64,000 bases of DNA from Pelosinus sp. IPA-1 (GCF_030269905.1 NZ_BSVC01000010.1:1-64000); one strand, 5' to 3'. Positions 44,380-55,399 are shown, counted from the first letter of the stretch. Notes: generated by a model from the letters alone, not told the origin. A program made the numbers and translations.

Positions 44380-45123
44380 ATGCAAAATAAAATTCTGATT
44401 ACAGTCCTTCTACTATTCACTATTACTGTGTTTCAACCCATTTCCGCTCATGCAAGTTTCTTTTTATTCAACATTGTTCGTGATATCTTCGGCGGTGGTA
44501 AGCACCATGATTCACCTACCTCTAAACCCAATTCTTCAAATAACAGCAACAGTTCTCTTATTAAGTTCGGCATGCAAAATAGCCAAGTCGCGGAAATACA
44601 GCAATATCTAATCAAAGGTAAATATCTCAGCGGTAAATCAGATGGAATATTTGGCTATCAAACACTGCAAGCAGTTAAAATGTTTCAAAGAGATTCTGGG
44701 CTATCTGATGATGGTGTCGTCGGATCCAGAACAATGAATGCGTTAAAAAACTTTAAAAGTACTAAACCTAAGCGTACCTCACCACCGTCTCAGAAACCAT
44801 CCTATCATCCTCCACATGACAATGGCGTCCCCCACTACTTGTATGCCACCCCCATGCTCGCAACTGCTTATACCCGTTACGACGAAGGTTGCACTGATTA
44901 TACATACCGGGGCACATACCTTCGCAGAGGATTAGCTGCCGTTGATCCAGACGTAATCCCCCTTGGCACAAAACTTTACATACCTGGATATGGAGAAGCA
45001 ATTGCAGACGATATCGGAGGAGCAATTATCGGAAATCATGTTGATTTAGCAATGGACACATTAGATGAAGCGTTTTCTTGGGGGAAACGTGATGTTACCG
45101 TGTACGTTTTACCTAAAGGCTAG
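44380..45123 (+). CDS. peptidoglycan-binding 3D-domain protein
   Basis: A 247-residue secreted protein: signal peptide (LLLFTITVFQPISAHA), PG_binding_1 domain (LIKFGMQNSQVAEIQQYLIK to RTMNAL, about 60-115), a Pro-rich linker and a C-terminal 3D domain with three Asp (GLAAVDPDVIPLGTKLYIPG; DDIGG; VDLAMD). The 3D domain is the lytic transglycosylase-like fold of YabE/YuiC/YocH in spore formers. Likely a cell-wall hydrolase. Confidence 0.88.
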   Translation: MQNKILITVLLLFTITVFQPISAHASFFLFNIVRDIFGGGKHHDSPTSKPNSSNNSNSSLIKFGMQNSQVAEIQQYLIKGKYLSGKSDGIFGYQTLQAVKMFQRDSGLSDDGVVGSRTMNALKNFKSTKPKRTSPPSQKPSYHPPHDNGVPHYLYATPMLATAYTRYDEGCTDYTYRGTYLRRGLAAVDPDVIPLGTKLYIPGYGEAIADDIGGAIIGNHVDLAMDTLDEAFSWGKRDVTVYVLPKG

Positions 45124-45186
45124 TACTCCTTTTTATCATCTACAAGTTTAACAATAAACGAATAATCTGGAATTGGATGAGGTGAA

Positions 45187-45226
45187 TAAAAACAGCTTTG
45201 ATCTTACGAGCAAAGCTGTTTTTTAT
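45187..45226. terminator. bidirectional terminator
   Basis: AAAAACAGCTTTG pairs with CAAAGCTGTTTTT around a 10-base loop, between convergent genes. Confidence 0.75.
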
Positions 45227-45257
45227 AAATATCTATTACGCTCAATAGGCCTTAGCC

Positions 45258-45794
45258 TTATTGACCTAGTATTTTGCGAAGTTTTGGCCCTAGGATCAAG
45301 GCAACGATAAGACCGGCGCTTGACGTCATCAAGGAGCTAGGTATATTAGCAATCGCAGTAGTCAAGCTGCCAGTCACATACCACCACGCTAAAATATAAC
45401 CTGCTAATGTCCATAATGCGGCTAAAACACAAGCAAAAAAAGCACGGATCATTAATTGAGTACCTGTCATTTTACTATTTCTACTTGCTTCAGGCCAAAG
45501 TCCTTTAGCAACAAGGCCAACAATCAATCCAGCAATTCCCTTAATAGCAAAGGACCATAACGTGTAAGGAGAAAAACCCATGACTATGTCATAAAAGGCC
45601 GAACCAATGGCTCCCGCCAGTCCTGCATATACCCCGCCAAAAATGATTCCTGTTGTATATAAAAACGCAGAACCGAGATGCACCATAGCGCCCACACCAA
45701 AGGGAACTTTAATGGTTGTGGCAATAGTACACATGGCAGCCAACATACCGACAAATACAATGTCTCTCACATTTAGTTTCCGTACTACATTCAT
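45258..45794 (-). CDS. ECF transporter S component, probably for pyridoxine
   Basis: A 178-residue protein with about five or six helices (DIVFVGMLAAMCTIATTIKV; IFGGVYAGLAGAIGSAFYD) in the pattern of ECF substrate-binding subunits. It follows pyridoxine kinase by 31 bases, so its vitamer is probably pyridoxine. The general ECF energising module is not in this window. Confidence 0.8.
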   Translation of the reverse strand: MNVVRKLNVRDIVFVGMLAAMCTIATTIKVPFGVGAMVHLGSAFLYTTGIIFGGVYAGLAGAIGSAFYDIVMGFSPYTLWSFAIKGIAGLIVGLVAKGLWPEASRNSKMTGTQLMIRAFFACVLAALWTLAGYILAWWYVTGSLTTAIANIPSSLMTSSAGLIVALILGPKLRKILGQ

Positions 45795-45825
45795 TCTAAA
45801 ACCTCCATATTTTATAATAGCTATC

Positions 45826-46680
45826 TTATTTTTCCCAAACCTCTCGGCAAAGCCAGGGCAATACTCTTTCCACTACTACTCCTTCACGAGTAGGAGTATC
45901 GGCTTGAAAGGTAGTTTTAATTGCAAGCCCAACAAAATTCACAGCTCGCTCCATAGCTACTGGCAAAGAATCTTTATGTAATAATGAACCAATCAGGACG
46001 CTAGAAAAAATATCTCCCGTTCCTGGATATTTCGCGGGTATGTGATCAGTTACAATATCAAAAAATATATCCTCTTTCTGATCATATCCGAAGGTAAGAA
46101 TCTTCCCATGTTCAAAGGGAATTCCAGTCATAACTACAGTGGTAGGGCCAAACTCAGCTAATCGCAGCAGCCATTTTTTCATTTGTGCTACATCACAAAC
46201 TTGCCCTTGATAGGTTTCTCCTAATAAAAAACAGGCTTCTGTGTAATTAGGTGTCAGAATATCTGCCCTTTTTACTAATTTTTTCATTTGTTCCTGCATT
46301 TGTGGTGTATAAATAGAATATAACTTCCCATCATCACCCATTACTGGGTCTACCACTACAAGTGGATGATTTGAAGAAAACTCATCAATAAATTGCTGTA
46401 CCACATCGATTTGTTCCTCGGAAGCAAGAAAGCCACTATAAATACAATCAAAAGCTATGCCTTCTCTCTTCCAGTGATGAAAGAAATCAGGCATATGACT
46501 CGTAAAGTCATGGAATGCTAAGTCTGTAAAACCACCTAAATGAGTACTTAATACAGCAGTTGGCAGAGGGCATACTTGAACCCCCATAGCAGATAATATA
46601 GGCATAATCACCGTTAAGGAGCAACGTCCAAAACAGGAAATATCATGAATAGCCGCTACCCTCGGCACAAAATTTTTCAT
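45826..46680 (-). CDS. pyridoxine/pyridoxal kinase
   Basis: A 284-residue PfkB-like vitamin B6 kinase. The N-terminus VAAIHDISCFGRCSLTVIMP and the late GTGDIFSSVLIGSLL fit the PdxY/PdxK pyridoxal kinase group. Together with the ECF gene it forms a B6 salvage operon. The 410-base gap upstream shows no clear feature besides the two hairpins near 47 kb. Confidence 0.87.
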   Translation of the reverse strand: MKNFVPRVAAIHDISCFGRCSLTVIMPILSAMGVQVCPLPTAVLSTHLGGFTDLAFHDFTSHMPDFFHHWKREGIAFDCIYSGFLASEEQIDVVQQFIDEFSSNHPLVVVDPVMGDDGKLYSIYTPQMQEQMKKLVKRADILTPNYTEACFLLGETYQGQVCDVAQMKKWLLRLAEFGPTTVVMTGIPFEHGKILTFGYDQKEDIFFDIVTDHIPAKYPGTGDIFSSVLIGSLLHKDSLPVAMERAVNFVGLAIKTTFQADTPTREGVVVERVLPWLCREVWEK

Positions 46681-46986
46681 ATTGCTACTCCTCTCAAAAG
46701 CTACTATGCTTTATTACTTATTAACTTTATAGAACTATATCCTTATATTACTAAACTTTACACTAAAAAACAGTATATCTTATTGAAAAGGGCTAGTCAA
46801 CGAATGCTGCTTTATTGAGACGTACGAATATAACGTATATTGACCATCCTATTCTAGACGTTATACTAACGACAAATGCCGAAAGTTAATAAAATACAAC
46901 CACTTTATTACAATAGAATACGCAGAAGTGTATCTTTTGGTCACGTGAATATTACGTTTATCAAGAAACACCCTTAATCTAAAAAA

Positions 46987-47046
46987 ACTTTTCTTATCTA
47001 AGCAGATAAGAAAAGACTTGGTTGCAGTATTGCAGCCAAGTCTTTT
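46987..47046 (-). terminator. paired hairpins, terminator of the RND operon
   Basis: CTTTTCTTATCT/AGATAAGAAAAG (46988-47015) and AAAAGACTTGG-TGC/GCA-CCAAGTCTTTT (47011-47046) follow each other and share bases. Confidence 0.6.
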
Positions 47047-47091
47047 GGTGTAATAATTACCTTACCTATACATTTTTATGGTGACGCACTG

Positions 47092-47337
47092 TTATCGCTG
47101 AAACTGGATACAATACCCTAACTTCTCCATAATTAGATAAGCATCAAGCATAGTTACTTCCATCATAGATAATCCCGTTGCGGCTATGATTGGCTGCTTT
47201 AGAGGAAAAAACTTTCCATTAATTTTGACCATATACATATTTCTAGGTCGTTTTTGCGGTTCAATATTCCTCATGTTTTCTTCAATATCATTCATCGTAA
47301 TATCAAACTCTTGGCTTTTTATTATAAATTTTGGCAT
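47092..47337 (-). CDS. conserved small protein after RND pump
   Basis: An 81-residue protein, stop of the RND gene 12 bases upstream and GAGGT before the ATG. It contains VKINGKFFPLKQPIIAATGL followed by EVTMLDAYLIMEKLGY, a pattern (GK-PLKQ...AY-L-LGY) I recall from small nucleic-acid-linked domains, but I cannot name it. Third gene of the RND operon. Confidence 0.55.
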   Translation of the reverse strand: MPKFIIKSQEFDITMNDIEENMRNIEPQKRPRNMYMVKINGKFFPLKQPIIAATGLSMMEVTMLDAYLIMEKLGYCIQFQR

Positions 47338-47348
47338 AATCTACCTCA

Positions 47349-50300
47349 TTACTTTACTAACGTTTGTTGCAATTTTTCATCTTGTAAAATAGAATTGGGT
47401 TCTACCTTATACCAAGCTGCATACATAGTTGGTAAAACTAATAATGTCAAAATTGTAGCACCAAATAAACCAGCAGCAATAGCTACTGCCATAGGTCCCC
47501 AAAACACGCTTGATACCAAAGGAATCATCGCCAAGATTGCAGCTGCTGCCGTTAATAAAATTGGCCGAAAGCGAATAATAGTTGCATTAATAATGGCATT
47601 CCACATAGATTCTCCGCTCAAAAGCAGTTGTTCAATTTGGTCTATCAAGATAACAGAATTACGCATAATAATCCCTGATAAAGCTAAGATACCCATCTGT
47701 ACGACAAAACCCATAGGACTTCCCGTAAGTAATAAACCAACTACTACCCCAATGATACCAAGAGGTGCTGTTAATAAGGTTAATACCATCTTGGGCACAT
47801 TTTGTAGTTGAATCATCAAGAGAATCATAATAGCCCCTATCATCATGGGTACAGGCTCCGTCATGAATTTAGCAGCTTTTATACTATCTTCTAGTGATCC
47901 ATCTAATTCAATGGTATAACCAAAAGGCAAATCACCACGTAACTCTTTCAGATTCTCATAAACCTCTTGCGCAACATTGTTACCCATATAGCCTGGATTT
48001 ACTTCACCTTGCACAATAACCATGGACTTTAGACCTCGTCTCCAGAGAAGTCCATCTTCCGCATCATAACTTATCTTTGCAATCTGATCTACAGGAAGGT
48101 ATTTTCCATTGCCAATGTGTACATTTAAATCTTTAATGTGGGTTATGTCATTTCTATCTTGTGGCGCAACCCGAAATAACATACTGATGGTTCTATCTTG
48201 CACACGAAAATCTGCAATGGTCGCACCCGATAATTGAGTTTGTAGGGACGTTGCTAATGAGTTGGTATCTATCCCCAACGTTCTTGCCTTGTCTTGATCA
48301 ATCTCAAAATGCATGACTTTACTCTTCTCATCCCAATTAAGGTTTACATTCTTTGCCCCTGGATGGGCAGCCATGGTGTCTCGCATCTTTTGCGCAATTT
48401 CTCTTACTTTTTCAGGATCATAACCTCGAACTCTTAGCATAATAGGATAATCCGCAGAAGGACCATTGGCAATGACCTTGGTATGACCCCTTACGCTGCT
48501 AAATTCTTCATTTATTATCTTATTAACTTTTTGCGCTAAAGCCTCGCGAGCCTTTGCATCTTTCGCAACTATAATAAACTCTGTAAAGTTTGATTTATTA
48601 AAAGTTGGTTCAAAACTTAAAACAAAGCGAGGGGCCCCTTCCCCTACATGATAAGTGTAATACTCAATATCAGAATCACCTTCGATGCTTTTGGCAAATT
48701 GGTCTGCAATGTCTTGTGTGGCTTGTAATGAAGCCCCCTCAGGCAACTTCATTTGCACAATTAATTCTGGCCGTGTTGAAGAGGGAAAGAATTCCTGCTT
48801 TACTAGGCCCATTAATAATACAGCACCAACAAAGCATGCTACCGTCCCAGATAACACCTGCTTCTTATGACTTAAGCACCAAATTAAAACGTTCTTAAAT
48901 AATCGATAAAATTTAGTGTCATGTACATTATGCTCTTGTCCTTCAACGCCTTTCGATTCCACTTTAATGAATATAAACCCTAATAAAGGGGTAACCGTAC
49001 CGGCAGCGATCCAAGATAATAATAAAGACATAGCCACTACTGTGAAAATACTGCCGCAAAACTCAGCGGCACTTCCTTTTGCAAAACCAACAGGAATAAA
49101 CCCAGCGCAAGTTACTAAGGCACCAGTCAAACGAGGATAAGCCGTTGCCGTATAGGCATAACAGGCAGCATTAAAACGGGTCCAGCCTTGTTCCATTTTG
49201 ACGACCATCATTTCAATCGTGATAATGGCATCATCTACCAAGAGACCTAAAGCAATAATAAGTGCACCTAAAGAGATTTTATGTAAATCAATCCCCATAA
49301 AATTCATAAAAGTAAAAACAGCAGCAATGACTAACGGAATACATAGAGCCACAATGATCCCTGAACGCATTCCTAAGCTAAGGAAGCTTACCAATAATAC
49401 AATGACAACTGCTTCTCCTAAAGATTCTACAAATTCGTCGATGGATGTTTCTACTACTTTGGGCTGGTTAACAGTCTGATTCAGTTCTAGACCTAGAGGC
49501 AATTCTTTTTTAACTTGTTCTATCGTACTCTTTAGATTTTCACCGAGAGTCAGTATATTGCCGCCAGGTTCCATCGCTAAGGCAATACCTATAGCTGGCT
49601 TACCATTAAAAAACATTTTCGGATCAGCAGGTTCAGCATACCCTCTGCTTACTTTAGCAATGTCCCCTAACCGAAAGGTACGTCCATTCGCCTGAATCGG
49701 TACATTACGAACTGCCTCTATATCTTCAAACATCCCTGTAACCCTTACATAAACATTATCAGAAGTTGTTTCAAGCATCCCTCCAGAGGCCATAGCATTT
49801 TGCCCTTGTAACGTAGTGGCGATGATACTAGGATCAATTCCGAGTTGAGATAGTTTGCTATTTTCCACTTCAATATAAATTTTCTCTGTTTGCACCCCAA
49901 GGAGGGTAACCTTTTTAACACTAGGAATATCCAAGAGCAGACGGCGAATTTTTTCCGCTTTTTCCCGCATTTCCTCATAAGAAAATCCATCACCAGTAAG
50001 GGTATACACAACACCATATACCTCATCAAATCGATCATTAAAATTGGGATCTAAGGCACCTTGCGGAAGAGTGCCTTTCATATCATTAATCATATTGCGA
50101 GCTTCTAACCAGGTGGACCTAACATCCTTTTTGAGAACTGTGTCTTTTAAAATTACGTAGGTAATGGTTTGCCCTGGAGTTGAATAACTTTTTACATAAT
50201 CAAGCCCAGGCAAATCCTGAAGCTTTTTTTCAATCTTATCTGTGACCTGTTCTTCCATTTGACGGGCTGTAGCTCCTGGCCAGGAAACTTGAACAATCAT

Positions 50301-50441
50301 TTGCTTTATTGTAAAATCGGGATCCTCCATACGACCCAGCTTATGGTATGATACAATCCCCATAATAAAAAACAATACGATAAAGAAATAAATAAATTGC
50401 TTATGGTTTAAAGACCATTCGGTAAGATTAAACTGTTTCAT
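47349..50441 (-). CDS. RND efflux transporter
   Basis: A 1030-residue AcrB/MdtB-like pump with 12 helices, two periplasmic porter/docking halves, and the proton-relay Asp pair in LGLLVDDAIITIEMMVVKME. The N-terminus WSLNHKQFIYFFIVLFF and P-loop-free structure are typical of the HAE-1/MdtBC-like or heavy-metal/hydrophobe RND families. It starts 4 bases inside the adaptor stop. A partner TolC is not encoded here. Confidence 0.92.
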   Translation of the reverse strand: MKQFNLTEWSLNHKQFIYFFIVLFFIMGIVSYHKLGRMEDPDFTIKQMIVQVSWPGATARQMEEQVTDKIEKKLQDLPGLDYVKSYSTPGQTITYVILKDTVLKKDVRSTWLEARNMINDMKGTLPQGALDPNFNDRFDEVYGVVYTLTGDGFSYEEMREKAEKIRRLLLDIPSVKKVTLLGVQTEKIYIEVENSKLSQLGIDPSIIATTLQGQNAMASGGMLETTSDNVYVRVTGMFEDIEAVRNVPIQANGRTFRLGDIAKVSRGYAEPADPKMFFNGKPAIGIALAMEPGGNILTLGENLKSTIEQVKKELPLGLELNQTVNQPKVVETSIDEFVESLGEAVVIVLLVSFLSLGMRSGIIVALCIPLVIAAVFTFMNFMGIDLHKISLGALIIALGLLVDDAIITIEMMVVKMEQGWTRFNAACYAYTATAYPRLTGALVTCAGFIPVGFAKGSAAEFCGSIFTVVAMSLLLSWIAAGTVTPLLGFIFIKVESKGVEGQEHNVHDTKFYRLFKNVLIWCLSHKKQVLSGTVACFVGAVLLMGLVKQEFFPSSTRPELIVQMKLPEGASLQATQDIADQFAKSIEGDSDIEYYTYHVGEGAPRFVLSFEPTFNKSNFTEFIIVAKDAKAREALAQKVNKIINEEFSSVRGHTKVIANGPSADYPIMLRVRGYDPEKVREIAQKMRDTMAAHPGAKNVNLNWDEKSKVMHFEIDQDKARTLGIDTNSLATSLQTQLSGATIADFRVQDRTISMLFRVAPQDRNDITHIKDLNVHIGNGKYLPVDQIAKISYDAEDGLLWRRGLKSMVIVQGEVNPGYMGNNVAQEVYENLKELRGDLPFGYTIELDGSLEDSIKAAKFMTEPVPMMIGAIMILLMIQLQNVPKMVLTLLTAPLGIIGVVVGLLLTGSPMGFVVQMGILALSGIIMRNSVILIDQIEQLLLSGESMWNAIINATIIRFRPILLTAAAAILAMIPLVSSVFWGPMAVAIAAGLFGATILTLLVLPTMYAAWYKVEPNSILQDEKLQQTLVK

Positions 50442-51550
50442 AAGGCACCACTAGCAATTCGAACTTTTTGTCCTTCTTTTAGCTTGTGCACTCCTGCTGT
50501 GACAATCTGATCCCCATTTTGAAGACCTTCAAGGACTTGTATTTTCCCATCACCAAACGCTCCTACTTTAACAGCACGTAGCGTTACAGTATCATTATCA
50601 ATCACCCACACTCCTGGAGTATTACCATTTTGATAAATCGCCGCTAACGGAATGTAAGTAGCCATTTGTTGATTGCTGCCTTTATTGATTACCGTTACCG
50701 TAGAAGTCATCCCAAGCTTTACTTCTTGAGGAGGATTCATCAAACTTACTCGTACTTTGTAAGTGCGAGAGACTTTATCGGCCATAGGAGCTATTTCTCG
50801 AATCATAGCATCCAAAGAAATCGTGGGCAATGCCCAGAAAGTAACCTTAAGCTGCTGGGCGTTGCGCAGTTCATCAATACGATTTTCTGGAACATTGATT
50901 TCAACTTCTCGTTCCCCATCTTGTACGACCGTAATAACTGTTATTCCAGAACTAATCACTTGCCCTACTTCCGCTGTAATACTAGAGACAACACCTGGTT
51001 TATCTGCATATAACATACTATAATCCAGTTGATTCGAACCTTGGGAATATTGGGCTGAAGCCTGATGAGTAGCAGCTACTGCCACATCATAAGCATTTTC
51101 GTATTGATCTAACGTAGCACGGCTAACCGCATTTTGTTCATATAACTGACGATAGCGATTCAGGTTACTTTCTGCTAGGCGTAATTGAGACCCGGCAGAG
51201 TAAACTTGGGCTGAATTGCTGTAAACCGTTTGTTGAATATCCTTTGCATCAATTTGCATCAATACATCACCTGGTTTGACAGTGCTTCCTAACTCAACGT
51301 TCCTTTTAACAATTTTCCCATTGACTTGAAAAGCTAATTGACTTTCATATCTTCCACGGACTTCTCCAGAATATAGAAATGTTTGTTGTGCTCCAGTGGT
51401 TCCTACAACCGCTGTTTTAACGAAAGGAATCTCTTCTGCAACAAATTTCGTCTGAGCATGGCTTTTCCAGATGAATCCTACCATAACACTTACTAATACG
51501 GCGCCTGCAGCTATACTCAAATATAACTTTCTCTTACCAGACTGCTTCAT
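50438..51550 (-). CDS. RND periplasmic adaptor subunit
   Basis: A 370-residue membrane-fusion protein: N-terminal helix, lipoyl half GSTVKPGDVLMQIDAKDIQQ, coiled coil (VYSAGSQLRLAESNLNRYRQ), second half TAEVGQVISSG, then barrel domains. Start overlaps the RND gene by 4 bases (ATGA). An AT-rich palindrome at 51595-51631 precedes the gene. Confidence 0.9.
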   Translation of the reverse strand: MKQSGKRKLYLSIAAGAVLVSVMVGFIWKSHAQTKFVAEEIPFVKTAVVGTTGAQQTFLYSGEVRGRYESQLAFQVNGKIVKRNVELGSTVKPGDVLMQIDAKDIQQTVYSNSAQVYSAGSQLRLAESNLNRYRQLYEQNAVSRATLDQYENAYDVAVAATHQASAQYSQGSNQLDYSMLYADKPGVVSSITAEVGQVISSGITVITVVQDGEREVEINVPENRIDELRNAQQLKVTFWALPTISLDAMIREIAPMADKVSRTYKVRVSLMNPPQEVKLGMTSTVTVINKGSNQQMATYIPLAAIYQNGNTPGVWVIDNDTVTLRAVKVGAFGDGKIQVLEGLQNGDQIVTAGVHKLKEGQKVRIASGAL

Positions 51551-51594
51551 TCTCTCACTCCTAAAAATTTAATACTGCTTTTAATAGGCAATAA

Positions 51595-51631
51595 TTAATT
51601 AAATGTTTATTTAAAATAAATATTTAATTAT
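51595..51631. promoter_or_regulatory. AT-rich palindrome before the RND operon
   Basis: Arms AATTAAATGTTTATTT and AAATAAATATTTAATT (one mismatch) around one central A, about 45 bases upstream of the adaptor ATG. A likely repressor site. Confidence 0.45.
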
Positions 51632-51691
51632 AGTATATTGGTAATAACCAATTTTGTCCATAGGTGTTTTTTAAATTTTTCGAGATTTTTT

Positions 51692-51923
51692 ATCCGATGA
51701 CTAAACCGCTCTAAGACCCCCATCTTCATCTGTTTGACAGTCTGTAATTCCCTGTCCTTGACGGTCAGGGAAACAGGCTGTAAACTCGAAATAAGTTCGC
51801 CTTAAGGGTCTCCGGACCCAAGGCTCACTTATATAAGTGGGAGTTAAGAGGGGCTAAGTCCCTGGATAAGAAGGGCTAAGATTCAGATGGAGTTAAACTC
51901 CATCTGAATCAAGTCTTCTTTAT
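51692..51923. repeat. structured repeat element, copy B
   Basis: This 232-bp copy matches copy A (23848-24180) but lacks the duplication. Hairpin 1 is TTCCCTG..CAGGGAA (TATCCTA..TAGGATA in copy A), hairpin 2 is GGGTC-TCCG-GACCC (GGATT-TTCG-AATCC in A): pairing is kept by compensatory changes. Flanked left by TTTTTAT, ends CTTTAT. Intergenic between the RND adaptor and araA. Confidence 0.8.
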
Positions 51924-51940
51924 ATGGCCTCTGCTAATAA

Positions 51941-51978
51941 CAAATAACCCCTGTACGATAAAGTACAGGGGTTATTTG
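51941..51978 (-). terminator. terminator of the araBA operon
   Basis: CAAATAACCCCTGTAC pairs perfectly with GTACAGGGGTTATTTG around GATAAA. Confidence 0.8.
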
Positions 51979-51990
51979 TTGCCTTATTTT

Positions 51991-53496
51991 CTAGATTCCT
52001 TTTGCTAAATGGTAATAAAGGTCATTCCATTTTAGTTCCTTTTTGAATTCTGATATTTTCATTTCATTGTCAATTACTAAATACTCAATTCCTGCTATTT
52101 CAGCGAAGTCTTCCAAATGCTCTTTTGTAACAGCCTGACTAAAACCAGTATGATGACCACCACCAGCTAATATCCAGGCTTCTGCTCCTACTTTGAGATT
52201 GGGTTGTGGTGCCCAAAGAACTCTAGCTACAGGTAGTTTGGGCAAATCAAATTCAGGCGTTACCACGTCCACTTCATTAACTAACATGCGGAACCGGTTT
52301 CCCATATCTAAGATAGTGGCATTTAAGCCTCTGCCCGCTGGTACATTAAAGACTAAACGAACAGGGTCTTCTTTACCGCCAATGGACAATGGATGAATTT
52401 CCAGGGACGGCTTCTGAGCCGCGAGGGATTCACAAACCTCTAACATATGAGCTCCTAAAACCCTCATTTTACCTTCTTCTAAATGATAAGTATAGTCCTC
52501 CATGAAAGCTGTACCGCCTTCTAGACCATAAGCCATAACTTTCATAGCCCTGAGTAGAGCAGCTGTCTTCCAGTCCCCTTCAGCACCAAATCCATATCCA
52601 TCTGCCATGAGACGTTGCACCGCCAGGCCTGGTAACTGATTGATACCATCAAGATTTTCAAAATTGGTAGTAAATCCTTTAAAGCCACCTTCTATAAGGA
52701 ATTTTCTAATACCCAATTCAATCTTGGCAGCTTCTTCTAAAGAAGCCCGTTTCGCCCCACCTGCAAGAAGTTCTTGTTGTACTGCATAACTGTTTTCATA
52801 TTCAGCAACCAGTTTCTGAATTTCAGCAGGACTTACTTTATTAATATAGGACACTAGATCACCAAGGGCATAACCATTGACAGAATACCCTAACTGGATC
52901 TGGGCTTCCACTTTATCCCCATCCGTTACTGCTACTTCCCTCATATTATCGCCAAAACGAGCAAATTTAGCACCCTGTAAATCATTCCAAGCTAAAGCTG
53001 CTCTAACCCAAACGGCTAAGCGTTCAATTACCTCTTGGTCTTGCCAAAAACCTACAATCACTTTGCGAGCTTTTTTCATTCTAGCTACAATCGAACCGAA
53101 TTCCCGGTCTCCATGGGCTGACTGATTCAAATTCATAAAATCCATATCAATTTCTGACCAAGGAATGTCTCGATTATATTGGGTGTGTAAGTGGACAAAA
53201 GGTTTATTTAAGATATTAAGTCCTGCAATCCACATTTTTGCTGGGGAAAAGGTGTGCATCCAGGCAACAAGCCCAATACAATTTTGGGCACTATTAGCCT
53301 CTACGCAAAAATTATGAATGGCATTTGGTGTGGTTAATACAGATTTAAAAACAACCTTAACAGGTATTTTGCTTTGTTCTCCGAGGAAGTTGGCAATAAT
53401 TTGCGAATGCTCTCCGACGATCTTTAATGTCTCTTCTCCATACAAATGTTGACTGCCAGTAATAAACCATACTTCTTTTTCTTTTAAATCAATCAT
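51991..53496 (-). CDS. araA: L-arabinose isomerase
   Basis: A 501-residue enzyme (usual length about 500) starting [18 protein letters not shown], with metal-site Glu/His in [17 protein letters not shown] and GGHHTGFS. It interconverts L-arabinose and L-ribulose. It follows araB by 57 bases; no araD gene is seen in the window. Confidence 0.95.
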   Translation of the reverse strand: MIDLKEKEVWFITGSQHLYGEETLKIVGEHSQIIANFLGEQSKIPVKVVFKSVLTTPNAIHNFCVEANSAQNCIGLVAWMHTFSPAKMWIAGLNILNKPFVHLHTQYNRDIPWSEIDMDFMNLNQSAHGDREFGSIVARMKKARKVIVGFWQDQEVIERLAVWVRAALAWNDLQGAKFARFGDNMREVAVTDGDKVEAQIQLGYSVNGYALGDLVSYINKVSPAEIQKLVAEYENSYAVQQELLAGGAKRASLEEAAKIELGIRKFLIEGGFKGFTTNFENLDGINQLPGLAVQRLMADGYGFGAEGDWKTAALLRAMKVMAYGLEGGTAFMEDYTYHLEEGKMRVLGAHMLEVCESLAAQKPSLEIHPLSIGGKEDPVRLVFNVPAGRGLNATILDMGNRFRMLVNEVDVVTPEFDLPKLPVARVLWAPQPNLKVGAEAWILAGGGHHTGFSQAVTKEHLEDFAEIAGIEYLVIDNEMKISEFKKELKWNDLYYHLAKGI

Positions 53497-53553
53497 TATT
53501 TACTCTCCTTTTATAACTGATCTCAACTTATACTGATTTTTGAAACATGGTTT

Positions 53554-55230
53554 TTAACAGGTTTTCGCTTTTCTTTTTATTTCTTTGAGTCGCTTCATAA
53601 CATCGTTTGCCCCACGTCCGAAATAATCGTGGATAATTTTATACTCAGCATATAATTTTTTATATTGTGCCACATTTTTCTCAATTGGTTTATACACCTT
53701 TTTGACGAAAGTCATATGAGCTGCCGCATCCAAAATAGTATCATAACCACCACTTCCCTTACCTGCAGCCACCGCACCAAACATAGCAGCGCCTAAAGCA
53801 GGTGTTTGTAGAGAGGCTGCAATATGAATTTCTCGCCCTGTTACATCGGAGTAAATTTGCATGAGAAGATTATTTTTCTGAGATAAACCACCACAAGCAT
53901 ATAATTCATCAATCTTTACTCCCGCTTCCGTAAAAGTTTCCACAATCATATTCGTTCCATAGGCAGTGGCCTCAATTAATGCACGATAAATCTCCTCTGG
54001 TTTGGTAAGAAGGGTCGCTCCTAGCAGCACTCCTGTCAAATGAGTATCAACCAATACAGAACGGTTTCCATTCCACCAATCAAGAGCGATTAAGCCACTT
54101 TCTCCAGGAAATAATGCCCCGGCCTTTTCTTCTAATAATTGATGAATACTGATATTACGTGAAGCTGCTTCTTCTGTATAAGTGCCTGGAACGCAGTTTT
54201 CAACAAACCATTCAAAAATATCACCGACAGCAGATTGTCCGGCCTCGAAGCCAAAATAGCCTCCAATAACACCATCCTCTACCACACCGCACATACCATC
54301 TACTGTTTTCTCTTCCTCTCCTAAGACAATATGACAGATGGAAGTTCCCATACTCATAACCAGTTTCCCTGGTGTAACCACTCCGGCAGCAGGGACTGCC
54401 GCATGGGCATCTACATTACCTACAGCGATAGCCGTTCCTGGTTTTAAGCCCATCTTCTTTGCCATTTCCGTGGTTAATTCGCCAGCTTTGCTCCCGATAG
54501 CAACGATAGGACTATTTAACTTTTCTTCAACTAGATTTTCTAATCTAGGATCCAATGCTTTAAAAAATTCTTTGCTAGGATATCCCTCTTGTTTATGCCA
54601 TATCGCCTTATAACCTGCAGTACAACTATTACGAATATCTACACCCGTCATTTGCATGATAACCCAATCTGTAGCCTCCATAAACCGATCAGCTACTTGA
54701 TATATTTCGGGAGCCTCATTGGCTATTTGCCATATTTTAGGGATTAGCCATTCTGAAGATATTTTTCCACCATAACGGGCAAGAAAGTTTTCTCCCCTCG
54801 CAGCTGCTATTTCATTTAAGCGATTAGCCTCATCTTGGGCTGCATGATGCTTCCAAAGCTTTACCCATGCGTGAGGCTGATCCCGATATTCGGGAAGCTG
54901 ACACAAAGCTCTTCCGTCTTTCGTCACAGGCAGCATGGTGCAAGCAGTGAAGTCAATCCCTAATCCTACTACATCTTCAGGATCTACCTGGGAGTCTTTT
55001 AACACTTTAGGAATTGCCTCATACAGCACCGTTAAATAATCCTCTGGATTTTGTAGTGCCCAATCATATTCTAACTTGATATTTGTACCTGGCAACTTCT
55101 CATCAATCACACCATCAGGATAAGCTACCACAGCAGTTGCGACCTCTTTGCCTGTCTCAACTTCAACAAGCAATGCCCTACCAGATTGGGTACCATAATC
55201 AATTCCCAAACTATACTTTTTACTTCCCAT
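53554..55230 (-). CDS. araB: ribulokinase
   Basis: A 558-residue FGGY kinase, ribulokinase type: [16 protein letters not shown] at the N-terminus, [11 protein letters not shown] and [16 protein letters not shown] in the C-terminal half. It phosphorylates L-ribulose. First gene of the arabinose operon, controlled probably by the ROK repressor upstream. Confidence 0.94.
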   Translation of the reverse strand: MGSKKYSLGIDYGTQSGRALLVEVETGKEVATAVVAYPDGVIDEKLPGTNIKLEYDWALQNPEDYLTVLYEAIPKVLKDSQVDPEDVVGLGIDFTACTMLPVTKDGRALCQLPEYRDQPHAWVKLWKHHAAQDEANRLNEIAAARGENFLARYGGKISSEWLIPKIWQIANEAPEIYQVADRFMEATDWVIMQMTGVDIRNSCTAGYKAIWHKQEGYPSKEFFKALDPRLENLVEEKLNSPIVAIGSKAGELTTEMAKKMGLKPGTAIAVGNVDAHAAVPAAGVVTPGKLVMSMGTSICHIVLGEEEKTVDGMCGVVEDGVIGGYFGFEAGQSAVGDIFEWFVENCVPGTYTEEAASRNISIHQLLEEKAGALFPGESGLIALDWWNGNRSVLVDTHLTGVLLGATLLTKPEEIYRALIEATAYGTNMIVETFTEAGVKIDELYACGGLSQKNNLLMQIYSDVTGREIHIAASLQTPALGAAMFGAVAAGKGSGGYDTILDAAAHMTFVKKVYKPIEKNVAQYKKLYAEYKIIHDYFGRGANDVMKRLKEIKRKAKTC

Positions 55231-55379
55231 ACTATCTAACCTCCATCTTATTTATGATACAAAAAAATTTTCAATCTACCAGCAGGATACTCTGCCTCTT
55301 TATTGCCATACTCTAATGTATGACATAATCCCATTAGATACCATTTAATCCCAATTAAAATACTGCTATTATTTCCGTT

Positions 55380-55399
55380 AATTAATTTATAAATTAATT
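55380..55399. promoter_or_regulatory. 20-bp perfect AT palindrome before araB
   Basis: AATTAATTTATAAATTAATT is fully self-complementary and lies about 150 bases before araB. Similar AAATTAAA/TTTAATTT arms occur at 56830-56857 before the ROK gene. Candidate shared operator; the rest of this 310-base gap is AT-rich without other features. Confidence 0.45.

Noticed and set aside
46700-46985. Hidden gene in the 46.7-47.0 kb gap
   Set aside because: No frame of useful length with a ribosome site, and no strong structure apart from the hairpins near 47 kb.
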